Made by a program: the position numbers and the translations under genes | Assembly (NCBI GenBank): GCA_035235625.1 | Contig: CP141140.1 | Span: 54,121,351 to 54,185,350 of the forward strand | Origin: Saururus chinensis | Taxonomy: Eukaryota > Streptophyta > Magnoliopsida > Piperales > Saururaceae | Direction: 5' to 3' | Length of the DNA: 64,000 bases | Shown: one piece after another, positions 24,687 through 34,649 of the stretch | Layout of the letters: each line of letters starts with the position of its first letter | How positions within the stretch are numbered: position 1 is the first letter of the stretch | Notes under the pieces: model-generated | The model's database searches: none | Told to the model about the DNA's origin: nothing | Seen by the model: the letters and a program-made list of their open reading frames with translations, nothing else

Positions 24687-25382
24687 TTGTTTAAAATAAA
24701 TCAAATGGGTAAGTTAAGGATGAGACACATCGTCGGCTCCTTGTTCTACTACCCCGTGCGCAAATTGCCCTTACCAACAAGGGCAAAGGGTGAAGAGGAT
24801 CCTTTGATTGTTGAGATTTCAGACTCTGAGGACTCTACAATCCCGTATTCTCCTACTACGTCCGTAGATAGTAGCAAGGAAGAAAGTCAGGCCGCCAACA
24901 CCATTATTGTGATATCGACAGACACTGATGTGACTTATACCCCGGCATCACCAAGCGACGTGGTGGAGGTGTACCCTTCCCCTACACCTTGTGATGTGGA
25001 AGAATATGTTTTCTACACCCCTATCATGCCCCCTGGTGATAACGGAGTAGAAGTACACGTCATATCTGACTCATCCATGACTCCTTCGGAAGAAGAGCCC
25101 TTTGATGATGATGAGGCGGAAATTTAGGTGGATGGACCCAGGAGGGAATGGTCCTTCACCGTGGAGGAAGAACTCCAACCGTGGGACTTGCAGATGCCCA
25201 TCATGGTAATAGATGCGCTTGAAGTGGGTGAGTATGAGGCCCAACAACCCCTTAGGATTTTGGCACCTCCGCAGGATAGGTACCTCGGGGGCGACAGATG
25301 CCTACTTTGTGGATGCCCAAACCACTCTGTCTATACTTGCCCAAAGCCCAAAATGGGCAGTGGCAGTCACTCGATTATATGA
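24687..25382 (+). pseudogene. pre-gag ORF, acidic, with CCHC zinc knuckle; one in-frame stop
   Basis: One reading frame runs through both halves, broken only by TAG at 25125-25127. The first half (from Met at 24687 or 24705) has a basic N-terminus, then a long Ser/Thr/Asp/Glu-rich acidic stretch (EISDSEDS, DDDEAEI). The second half ends in CLLCGCPNHSVYTC, a perfect C-x2-C-x4-H-x4-C knuckle (nt 25299-25340), followed by a stop at 25380-25382. The canonical gag with its own knuckle follows separately, so this is an extra ORF between primer site and gag. I do not recognise the protein outside the knuckle. A nucleic-acid-binding role is inferred from the knuckle alone. Confidence 0.6.
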
Positions 25383-25588
25383 TTAACCTTGACAACTCTT
25401 GGAATAGAGTTGTGATCTTTTGCTAATCTCTATCAGTTAGTTTAACTAACTACTATTTTATGTACATGTTTTTTTGGCCTGTCTACTTAACATCTTTTGT
25501 TAGATTTGTATCAAACTTTGAAGTATTTATGAAAAAAAGCCTTTTTGTGGTGGTCACTCAAAATTTGTTATTTTGAACTCGTGATTAG

Positions 25589-26580
25589 ATGTCGCCTGCT
25601 AGTGGCGAGGATGTGCTGCCATCAGACAGCTCCACCCCTATAGATACTACAAATCAAGGGATAGTAGCAACGGAGGACACAATGTCCAACCTCCTTGAGT
25701 TGATGATGTAAAGAATGACGGAACGTCTTCAGACTTAGGTCTATCAAATCACTCCAACTGACAAAATGGAAGAAAGTAGTCATGGTGAGAGGAATCTACC
25801 CGAGCGATTTAAAAAGCTTGCACCAACTTTCACCAAAGCGGATGGCCCCGAGGCCACTAAAAAGTGGACCTTCGAATGCGAGAGAATCTTTAACGTATTG
25901 AAGGTCCCAGATGATCGAAAAATGTCACTGGCAACCTTCGCCATGACAGGAGAAGCTACTTTTTGGTGGCCAACTGCAAAGAGAAACTTCTTCTCTAACA
26001 GTCATTATATCAAGTGGGAGGATTTTCGCAAAGTGTTGTACGACAAGTACTTTCCCCCACATATCCAAGAGAAAAAAGAGAAAGAGTTTCTAGACCTCCA
26101 ACAAGGAGGAATGACAGTAGGGCAAGATTTGAATAAGTTCATCCAGTTGCAATGCTTTGCTTCGGACGCTTGCCCCACTGAAGTAAAAAAAGCAAGGAAG
26201 TTCATAAGAGGGCTGAGCAGTAGCCTTAGGAACCGGGAGGTGGGGTTCCAACCTACCACATTCGCTAAGGCGGTGGAATTGGCCTCTATCTTAGAGCAAG
26301 ACTATAAGGAATTCCTTGAGGAGCACAAGGAGCGTAGTTAAAATGGCGGTACAAAGCCTGATGACAAGAAGAGGAAAATACAATCTAATAATCGTCTTGG
26401 AAATCTCAAGTTCCAAAAGGCATTTAATCCTCAAGCTCAATCTTCACGAGAAAGAAGACGGAGAAATGCACCAAGTACAATCGCTTCCACCCTTGCGGCC
26501 CTTGCTACTTCGCGGAAGGAAGATGTTTTTTGTGCGGCGATCTAGGGCACAAGGTGCGAGACTGCCCAAAAAAGGAGTAG
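25589..26580 (+). pseudogene. gag (capsid and nucleocapsid), degenerate
   Basis: The frame starts at ATG 25589. It is cut by TAA (25709-25711), TAG (25736-25738) and TAA (26339-26341), and shifts frame near 26460-26500. The central region is a typical retrotransposon gag: FKKLAPTFTKADGPEATKKW, then GEATFWW, KWEDFRKVLYDKYFP and KEKEFLDLQQGGMTVGQ. After the shift, CTKYNRFHPCGPC and the knuckle CFLCGDLGHKVRDC (26524-26565) form the nucleic-acid-binding part. It would form the virus-like particle and package the RNA. The element cannot make it intact. Confidence 0.88.
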
Positions 26581-26997
26581 GAAGAGCCCAAGGCCGACTA
26601 GAAACCCAAGGCCCAAGGCCAAGTCTTTGCCATCACAGCCACTGAAGCATAAACTTCTAATGTCGTCATCCAAGGTACTCTTCTAATCCTTGATAAGATT
26701 GCTAGAGTACTTATAGATCCAAGGTCGACTCACTCGTTCATATCGCGGGATTTTGCTTTAAGTATTGGTTATCCTATTATGGAATTAGGATTTTGCCTTG
26801 AAGTGTCAACCCCTATTGGAAAAACTCTAGTCACTCAAAATTTTTTGCAAGGAGTGCCAATTAGTATTGCAAAAAAAAGCTTAAATGCTGATTTAATTCT
26901 CTTAGGCATGACAGATCTTGATGTCATCTTAAGAATGAATTGGTTAGCAGTTAATGGAGCTTTGGTAGACTATCAAAAAAAGAGTCATTTTCAGTAA
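26581..26997 (+). pseudogene. retroviral-type aspartic protease, degenerate
   Basis: It continues in the knuckle frame, with stops at about 26599 and 26647. The active-site region reads VLIDPRSTHSFIS (from about 26707), where the family has Asp-Ser/Thr-Gly, so Ser and Gly of the catalytic triad are replaced by Pro and Arg (26719-26724). The flap and the second half (LILLGMTDLDVILRMNWL) are recognisable. It would cleave the gag-pol polyprotein, but this copy should be inactive. Confidence 0.85.
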
Positions 26998-27159
26998 ACC
27001 AGCAGAGAAAGATTTTATCTTCCAAGGGTTGAGGGATTATTTTGGGTCGTACTTTATTTCAGCCATTAAATCTCATCGTTTGATGACTAAGGGATGTCAG
27101 GCCTACCTAGCCAGTATTGTTACTAAAGAGAACTCAATGGCTAGGATAAAAGAAATTGA

Positions 27160-27990
27160 CATTGTCTAGGACTTTCCAGATATTTTTCCTGATGATTTGG
27201 TCGGTCTTCCACCAAAAAGGGAAATAGACTTTACTATTGATCTAATACCAGGGACAACACCCATCTCTAAGGCCCCATATCGAATGGCTCCCACAAAATT
27301 GAAGGAATTGAAGGATCAACTACAGGAGTTGTTAGATAAATGGTTCATCCTACCCAGTGTCTCACCCTGGGGAGCACCAGTCCTCTTTGTGAAAAAGAAG
27401 GACGGGTCTCTAAGACTTTGTAAAGACTATCAGATGTTGAATACCCTCACTATCAAAAACAAATACCACTTACCCCAAATTGGTGATCTTTTTGACCAGC
27501 TTCAACCGCTAAAGTCTTTTCAAAGATAGATCTGAGGTCTGGTTACCATCAATTAAGAATTCGGGATGATGATATTTCTAAGACTGCTTTTCGCACTTGA
27601 TACGGACACTACGAATTCTTGGTAACGTCGTTCAGGTTGACGAATGTCCCGACCACTTTCATGGATCTCATGAATAGGGTATTCCGGGCCTACTTAGACA
27701 AGTTTGTGATTGTGTTTGTCAATGATATTTTGGCTTGCTCCTCTTCCCTTGATGAACATCGGAAACACTTACAAATGGTTTTATAGACCTTGCAAAACCA
27801 TTAGCTATATGCTAAACTAAGTGTGAGTTTTGGTTGGAACAAGTTGTCTTTTTAGGTCATGTTATTTCAAAAGACGGAGTCTTTGTCGACCCAGCCAAGA
27901 TAGAAGCTGTTTTAAAATGGGAAAACCTAAGACCGTCACGGAAATTTGAAGTTTTCTCGGTCTTGCAGGGTATTACCGAAGATTCATAAA
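27160..27990 (+). pseudogene. reverse transcriptase, degenerate
   Basis: The fingers and palm are recognisable: [60 protein letters not shown], then after a frameshift near 27510 [20 protein letters not shown]. The catalytic box reads FVND (27715-27726) instead of a double-Asp box, so the first Asp of the pair is Asn. Stops occur at about 27172, 27598 and 27784, with more frame changes before 28016. Confidence 0.88.
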
Positions 27991-28015
27991 TGGATTTTCT
28001 AGTATTTCCCTACCC

Positions 28016-29023
28016 ATGACTAGGTTAACTATAAAAGGGGTAAAGTTCATATGGGATGAGGCTTGTGAGAAGAGTTTTCAAGCGCTGAAGGTAAAACTAA
28101 CAACTACACCGGTTTTAGCCTTACCATCGGGAAGTGGAGGGTTTGTTGTTTATAGCGATGCTTCCAATAAAGGTCTCGGCTGTGTATTGATGCAACACGG
28201 GAAAGTGATAGCTTATGCTTCACAACAGCTGAAAAAGCATGAAGTTAACTACCCCACTCATGATTTGGAATTGGTGGCCGTAGTCTTTCGCTTAAAAATT
28301 TGGAGGCATTATCTGTACAGGGAGAAGTTTGAAGTCTTTACCGACCACCAAAGTTTAAAGTATATCTTTTCACAGAGTGACCTCAATATGAGGCAAAGGA
28401 GGTGGATCGAGTATATTAAGGACTATGATTTCTCTATCCTTTACCATTCGGGGAAGGCCAACGTAGTGGCCGATGCTTTGAGCCGTAAGGCGGAAAGAAG
28501 TATTGCGCATATACTTGTAAAGGAATGGAGGTTATTTGAGGAAACAATTAACTTCCAGCCCGAGTTACAACGAGGGAATAAGGAATCGTTCATTGTTAAC
28601 TTATCCATTAAGTCTGCAATGATTGAACACATCCTTAAGGCTCAGGAAGAAAGCGAAGATGTACTAGCACTCTTGGAGAAACCAGACTTCACTAAAACCC
28701 CCGACAATGGTATCCGTTTTCGAGGAAGATTGGTGGTTCCTTCTATACCCAAGGTAAGGGAAGACCTCTTACATGAAGCACACCGATCTCGGTATACCAT
28801 TTACCCTAGAGGGACAAAGATGTACCATGATTTGGAAAGAAGTTTTTGGTGGAATGGAATGAAAAGAGACATTGGAGATTATGTGTCCAGATGCCTAACG
28901 TGCCAACAGGTTAAGACAGAACACCACAAACCTTCAGGAACCCTTCAATCCATGGAAATCCCAGAGTGGAAATGGGAACATATTACTATGGATTTTGTCT
29001 CAAGTTTGCCAAGAACGACTTAG
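28016..29023 (+). pseudogene. RNase H plus integrase N-terminal part
   Basis: The longest intact pol frame in the element (335 codons). The RNase H domain shows the catalytic Asp in [12 protein letters not shown], the Glu in HDLELVAVV, Asp in [12 protein letters not shown], and [10 protein letters not shown] at its end. It is followed by the integrase HHCC zinc finger (HEAHRS...CLTCQQVK, about 28771-28900) and the start of the catalytic core ([11 protein letters not shown]). TAG at 29021-29023 truncates it in the core. Confidence 0.88.
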
Positions 29024-30031
29024 GGTCACAAGTCAATCTGGGTCATAGTAGACCGACTTACAAAGTGTGCTCATTTCCTACCATTAAGAAAGAAGCACTC
29101 CTTAGAGTCGTTGATGAAGTTTTATGTCAAGGAGATTGGGAGTCGGCATGGAGTACCTCTATCCATCATCTCAGACAGCGATAGCCGATTTACATCTAAA
29201 TTTTGGCAAGGACTCTAATAAGAATTGGGCACTAGTCTCAAGTTTAGTACTGCCTTCCACCCCCAAATTGATGGCCAATCAGAGAGGACTATTCAAACCC
29301 TGGAAGACATGTTGTGAGTATGCGCTGTTGAATGGAAGGGTAATTGGGATGATCATTTACCTTTGGTCAAATTTGCTTACAACAATAGCTTCCACTCGAG
29401 CAGTGACATGGCTCCTTACGAGGCTTTATATGGGAGACCGTGTAGATCTCTAACGTGCTGGAGTGAGGTGGGAGAACGTCAACTTCTAAAACCAGAATTT
29501 TTGCAGCAGTGTGCGGAGAAGGTAAAACTCATTAAGGAATGGCTAGTAACGGCACAAAGTCATTAAAAGAGTTATGCAGACAAAAGACAAAAGGACCTCG
29601 AGTTCAGCGTAAGTGATCATGTACTTTTGAAGATTTCGCCAACTCGAGGGGTAATGCATTTCGGCATTAAAGGCAAATTAAGCCCACGCTTTACAGGTCC
29701 TTTTGAGATCCTTGAAAGGATAGGCCCGGTGGCTTATAGGCTAGCCTTACCCCCGCAGCTTGATAGTGTCCATAACGTCTTCCATGTATCCATGCTTCGG
29801 AAGTACGTTCGAGACCCCTCTCATGTCCTCGATCAAACATCCGTTACTCTAAGGCCCGATTTGTCATTTGAGGAGAAGCCAATTAAGATTTTGGACCGAA
29901 AAGAACAAATCCTCAAGACAAAAAGGATTCTGTTAGTGAAAGTTCTGTGGCAGCATCATTCCTCGGAAGAGGCAACAAGGGAATTAGAGATTAAAATGTC
30001 AAAGAAGTATCCCGAGTTGTTTATGGATTAA
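29024..30031 (+). pseudogene. integrase core and C-terminal chromodomain, degenerate
   Basis: Core fragments occur in several frames ([12 protein letters not shown]-like text at about 29044, a [11 protein letters not shown]-like region at about 29175, LVKFAYNNSFHSSSDMAPYE at about 29365). An in-frame stop lies at about 29564. From 29627 the GPFEILERIGPVAYRLALP module is intact. The last 50 or so residues (KILDRKEQILKTKRILLVKV, LWQHHSSEEATRELE) match chromodomain-like tails of Tekay/Del chromoviruses, which direct integration to heterochromatin. The usual aromatic Trp of the TWELE motif is Arg here. Confidence 0.85.
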
Positions 30032-30077
30032 ACGGTCTTCAAATTTCGAGGTCGAAGTTTTTGTAAGTAGTGTAGGC

Positions 30078-31981
30078 TGTTACACCCCAATTTTTGTTTA
30101 ACCTAACAAACTTTACTTATCAATTTAACATCATTTTAGCCTCATTTTCTGTCAACCCTTATAAATTTATTCGTAGGGTTCTTAGAGTCAGTGGTATTGA
30201 GCATAAAAATGCAAGATTCACACACCAAGATCGTAGACTATGACCTTATGGTGCATGTCTTGGATGGAACCCACATTCTTGTTGTAAGAAACTTGTGCTT
30301 GTATGGTCTTGTTTCGAAGGGGTTGTCAATACGAGTCCAACAGTACTAAGATCGCATGATTCCGAGCTCAGGGTAAAAGTTAACACCCGATATAAGATTA
30401 TTTTTTGTTTTTTAAAAAAAAATTTCGATGTCAGCCGGCTAACGCCAGCGCTGACGCACTGGCGTCAGATGCTGACATCGGGTGTCAGATGTTGACGTCA
30501 GGCGTCAATAGGGGCTGACACTATCGTCAGCTGGAGCTAATGCCACATCAACTCCCCTGCCGCATTTGCGGCAAGTAGGCCTGCCACAATGCGGCAAGTC
30601 CAGGCCTGCGGCGACAGGCTAGCCTTGTGGCTAGCCGCAACTAGCCCTGCGATTAGCCACAGGCTAGCTGCGGCTAACCTATGAGGTGTTGGCTGTTGGA
30701 TGCGTGCCACATGGCATGCATCCAACGGCTAGTTTTTCCTATTTATAGGGAAGGGGAGGGGTGCCCAACTCGCCCCTGCCTAATGTTCCCCCTCTTTTGC
30801 CTTACTACACACCGTTTTTATACTTTAAACGTGTGTTTCTTAACCATTTCATGCCCATTTTTACCCGTTCAAAAACCGAATTTACCTAAATCGAGGGTGA
30901 CCGACGTCGTGAGAGGGTCCATTCTTCGAGATAACCCTCTAAAAAGTAGAAATGACCCGAGGCCCAAGGAGGCCCTGTCCACCACTCTCCAGTCAGAAGC
31001 GAGAACTGTCCCGACGTTAAAGGAGGTTCTGCCTACCTCACTCGAGCCGGTCAAGGAGACTGCCCTAGCGCTAAGGGAGGTTTTGTCCGCTTCACCCGAA
31101 CCGGAGGAGGAAACCATCTCTGCGCAAGGGGAGGTGCTGCCCACCACTTTGAAACTGACTTTAAACATAGGCTTAACAAGGGTAGGTGGTTTTAAATTTT
31201 ATTCTCGTGTTAGGGTATGCTCTGTTCTTTTCTCTTATCGCTTCAAGTCATATGCTAGAGATTATTTTAAAGGGTTTAAAATATCGTTAAGGGCCGAACA
31301 AAGGTCTGTCCTTATGAGATCATTTTAGTATTAAATATTTGAACATTATTTCGTTATTCCATTTATTTTAAGAATTTGAAATTTGAAGGGTAGTTCTTGG
31401 GTATGCAATACCAAAGACTATCAGAGTTTATTAATCCTAGATACTACTTAAAGAGGCTTTTGGCACGCATAGGAGTTGGGGTATCATGGGAAAGCCCATT
31501 TTCTTCTGAACTCATTGCCCTATGAGCACAAGTGTATGTCATTTCAGTATCGGCGACATTCTGTGTATGAAAAGAATTTGTTTTATGTTATGTGATTATT
31601 TTATTTTAAACTTATTATACAATCTATTTTGCCTATGCATGTTTATAATACTTAACTCTACCTACTGGGTATAATATTTTATACTCACCCACCCCCAGAT
31701 AATGTAGGTGTAAATGCCAGTTTGGGACTATAACTAATCGGTCCGTGGAATAGGAGTTGATATGCCAAATTTTGTTTAATTAAATATTTTGTATGCATTG
31801 TATATTTCTGCTGACATAAATTTATGGCGTGTATAACTCTAATTTATTTTGAATTTTTGTATGTATGCACTTTAGCATTATTATGAGTTTCTTGTTTATA
31901 TACGGTCGATCCGGGCCCTCTTCGCTTACAAATTTTATGTAATGCTGACTTTTAAGATAATGTAAAAGTTGGGGCATAACA
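30078..31981 (+). repeat. 3' LTR of the chromovirus (1,904 bp)
   Basis: Starts TGTTACACCCC and ends GGGGCATAACA. It is uninterrupted and collinear with the two halves of the 5' LTR. The polypurine tract expected just upstream is eroded (AAGTAGTGTAGGC before the TG). Compared with the 5' LTR, the TGACG-box cluster (about 30425-30530) carries an extra unit. The 215-codon frame (30681-31328) is open here too. Confidence 0.92.
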
Positions 31982-32121
31982 CTTTATTTTGTTAAATTTA
32001 AGTAGTTTAATACTTAAAAAAGAGTATGATAAACTTACTTTTTATTCTCTTAGAGGTGAGATTCACCATTTAATAACAACCACTTTTTTCAAATGTACTT
32101 ACTAATATGAGAGGGAGGGAG

Positions 32122-33749
32122 TATGACCACATTTTTACATACAAATATGTTTCACCCTTTGTAAAGCCCACTAAATATGGAAATAAAGAATTGAGAAGGC
32201 CGTAATAGAGAGATTTTTATGCAAAGGAAAAAACAAAGGAAACTTGCAGGCCAAAAGGGAGAGTTTGTTCGCTTAACCAATAAGGAAAAAAACAAGGAGG
32301 CAAGAATTTCTCGGATGAGTCGCTATGGGAGAGAAGGCATTTCCATTATAGTCAAAAAGGCGAGATTAGGAGCAATAGTATCTGGTAAGGGCATATTTTC
32401 AACAGAATATCAAATTGAATGCATTTGAAGTATTAATTAGTCCAATAAAGAAGAGCAAGCCCAACAGAGAAGTTCAAATATTTTCAGTGAAAGAGGCAGG
32501 CCCGTTTAGGCGTCAGTATGTTGAGCTAGAAAACTGGTGAAAGTTTTGGTCTTGTTATGAAAACCAAGCAGGAATGAAGCAACCTATCTCATGTGAGGAA
32601 CCACATTAATTAAATAAAAATATTCAATCTCATGTGAAGAGCCACATTAATTAAATAAAAGTATTCAATAAATATTTTTTTGTTTAGTAAAATTTAATTT
32701 AAAGTGATAAAATAGTGACCATCATGAACAAATATCTAATGTCACATGCACTTCAACTAGTGTAAACTAATTTGAAAAGAGCTTGTCCTCATACTTTTGT
32801 TTGGATGCTTCCTAAAATAATTTGCTGGAAAATGTATTGAATTCGGACAATAATTTAGACTAGTTTGTTGGCTGATTGATGGTGCCATTTACACATAAAA
32901 TAATGCAAAAAATTGGTCCTCTTGCCTCATATCCGCCACCAGGTGGGAATCGTCGGTCTTCATAATCAATGGCGCACTCTCTAGCACATATACACTTGCA
33001 CAACTCTGGCGTTAATGAATGGAGTACCTACTCTAGTAAACAACGACTCCTATTCATTGTGGATATTTTGACAGACATCTTCTAATAGGACCATTAATTT
33101 TTATGTAAACCTAACCTCGCACCAGGAATAGGGTGTGAAAAAACAAGAGTTGAGAGACGTCCATTCCCCCTATCCACACAAAATACTATCTCATATTGAC
33201 AAGGTAAATGGCCACTAATTTTTTTTCTTATGTTTACAAGTAGGGGAAGCTGTATCTGCTTGTTAACAAGTTTCATTTACGTTAAGCTGAAGGGTTTTTA
33301 TTTTTTCATTTTTGTGTTTCATATAGGAATGACGGGTACGCACAGGTCATTTTTATTAAGTACAATTATGTGTGCAGAAAAATTGTCCTCATCACCCATC
33401 AATGATGGATCCCCACAGGTCATCTTTTATTATAACCGGTTGTTGCATGTATCTATCACCATGTTTAATGTGCCCATCACTGATTGGCGATGAATACGAT
33501 TTTCCGGTACGTTTTGCATACATAGTAATTTTCCCCTTTTCAATCCTATTTCTGTTTCCCGGGTTTTTTTTTCTCTCTTTGGTGCACAACCATCTCCTGG
33601 GTTGATAACTCTATCTCTAAGGCATTTTTAAATTGAGACGAGTTAATATGAGTTGGGACACACGTGAGTCTGAGCATTGCAAAGTATCAGGTTTGAATCA
33701 CCACCCGCCCCATCAATTAATGTGCACTATTAGATCCAGTAGCTAACAA
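32122..33749. other. gene-free stretch
   Basis: Short frames only (60-87 codons), none recognisable. A direct repeat of about 50 bp (TCTCATGTGAGGAACCACAT and TCTCATGTGAAGAGCCACAT, each followed by TAATTAAATAAAA) lies near 32587-32670. Confidence 0.45.
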
Positions 33750-34340
33750 TCCTGCTCATGTTTTATTTTCCCTTTCAAATTTGATAGGTAAAGATTTTCA
33801 GGATCTCACTTATGGCCACTTTGAGTTGTAAAAATCAATACAGAAAAGGATGAAACTTGTACCCAAAATTATTATCATAATCCTCATTATCACTCTGCAA
33901 ATTGTCTAGCAGATTTAACCCTTCACGGTCGCAAGTGAAAAGATAGTTTGCAATGCTGGTAGCGAACAGAAAACAATGGAAGCAGTTAAAAAACAAAAAG
34001 AACCTTATTTCTTCTTTAATTACACATCGAGTAGAACAAAAAAATAGCGAATTCTAAATGCATCTTACGGAGCAAAAAATATTTATTGTAGCTTTTATGA
34101 ATTTTCCCCAAAAGGTTTTGGTTCGAGGATTTGATCCAGATAACATGTCATCATCTAATCTCTACTATATTTAATTTGAAGAACCAAATCCCTTACCAAG
34201 TAGTCTGATAAAATATAAGGGTTTTATAGAGCACCCTTTCATCAAAATAGACACGACAACGTATAGACCACCACACATCTTTACAGGTTAATTACAACGC
34301 TTCATCACTTAAAACTTGCCCATCATTGCATGATACCATT
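33750..34340. repeat. duplicate of the 3' flank of the DCD gene
   Basis: Matches 38910-39665 in the same orientation with moderate divergence and indels. Shared words include CAAATTTGATAGG, AAACTTGTACCCAAAATTAT, GCAAAAAATATTTATT, TATGAATTTTCCCC, AGGTTTTGGTTC, TATAGACCACCAC, TTTACAGGTTAATTACA and AACTTGCCCATCATTGC. The 39-kb copy runs to about 175 bp from the DCD stop codon. In this copy similarity stops just before the coding region, so no exon is present. Confidence 0.8.
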
Positions 34341-34640
34341 TGGTTGAGAGCTGTTGCAGTAAGTGGTATTTAGAATTCTTTGAGGTGAACAAGGTATTTA
34401 CAACTATGGTTCTTTGGTTTATGCTAGTGGGGGATATGATGCATGTTTGATAGAGGTGAACAGGAACAAAATGTTTGCTAAATATGGCCCATATGCCAGA
34501 ATTGGTTGGCCGGGTGGCACCACCTGAAGATAGTTTGTAGATTAGTGCTACTTTGACTAGCTGGGTAAGTGGCCCTCATCCACTACTGGTAGGAGGCAGG
34601 TGTAAAAAAGTAGTGTTGTTCAAGAGTAGTGTAATAGCTT
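34341..34640. other. unassigned intergenic sequence
   Basis: Single-copy-looking sequence between the duplicated flank and the GC-cored repeat. I see no gene or element end. Confidence 0.4.
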
Positions 34641-34649
34641 GGTGACCAT

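Larger units (their letters stand above)
19318..31981 (+). mobile_element. Ty3/gypsy chromovirus (Tekay/Del-like), defective, with nested solo LTR
   Basis: An LTR retrotransposon bounded by a perfect 5-bp duplication CTTTA (19313-19317 and 31982-31986). It has TGTTACACCCC...CATAACA-type LTRs, a tRNA-iMet-type primer site, and gag, protease, reverse transcriptase, RNase H and integrase in Ty3/gypsy order, ending in a chromodomain-like tail. Without the 3,374-bp solo LTR and its extra 5-bp duplicate, the element is about 9.3 kb. Every gene is interrupted by stops or frameshifts, so it cannot move on its own. By eye the two LTRs differ at about 26 of the first ~310 bases, mostly transitions. This implies an old insertion with methylation-type decay. 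Confidence 0.93.
19255..32121. mobile_element. Stowaway-like MITE split by a retrotransposon
   Basis: The left part (19255-19317) begins CTCTCTCCATATTATATTGA after a TA. The right part (31987-32121) ends GAGAGGGAGGGAG before a TA. With the target duplication CTTTA counted once, the two parts sum to 198 bp, the length of the other family members here (197-204 bp), and they join in the correct internal order. The MITE was therefore present before the chromovirus landed in it. Confidence 0.85.
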
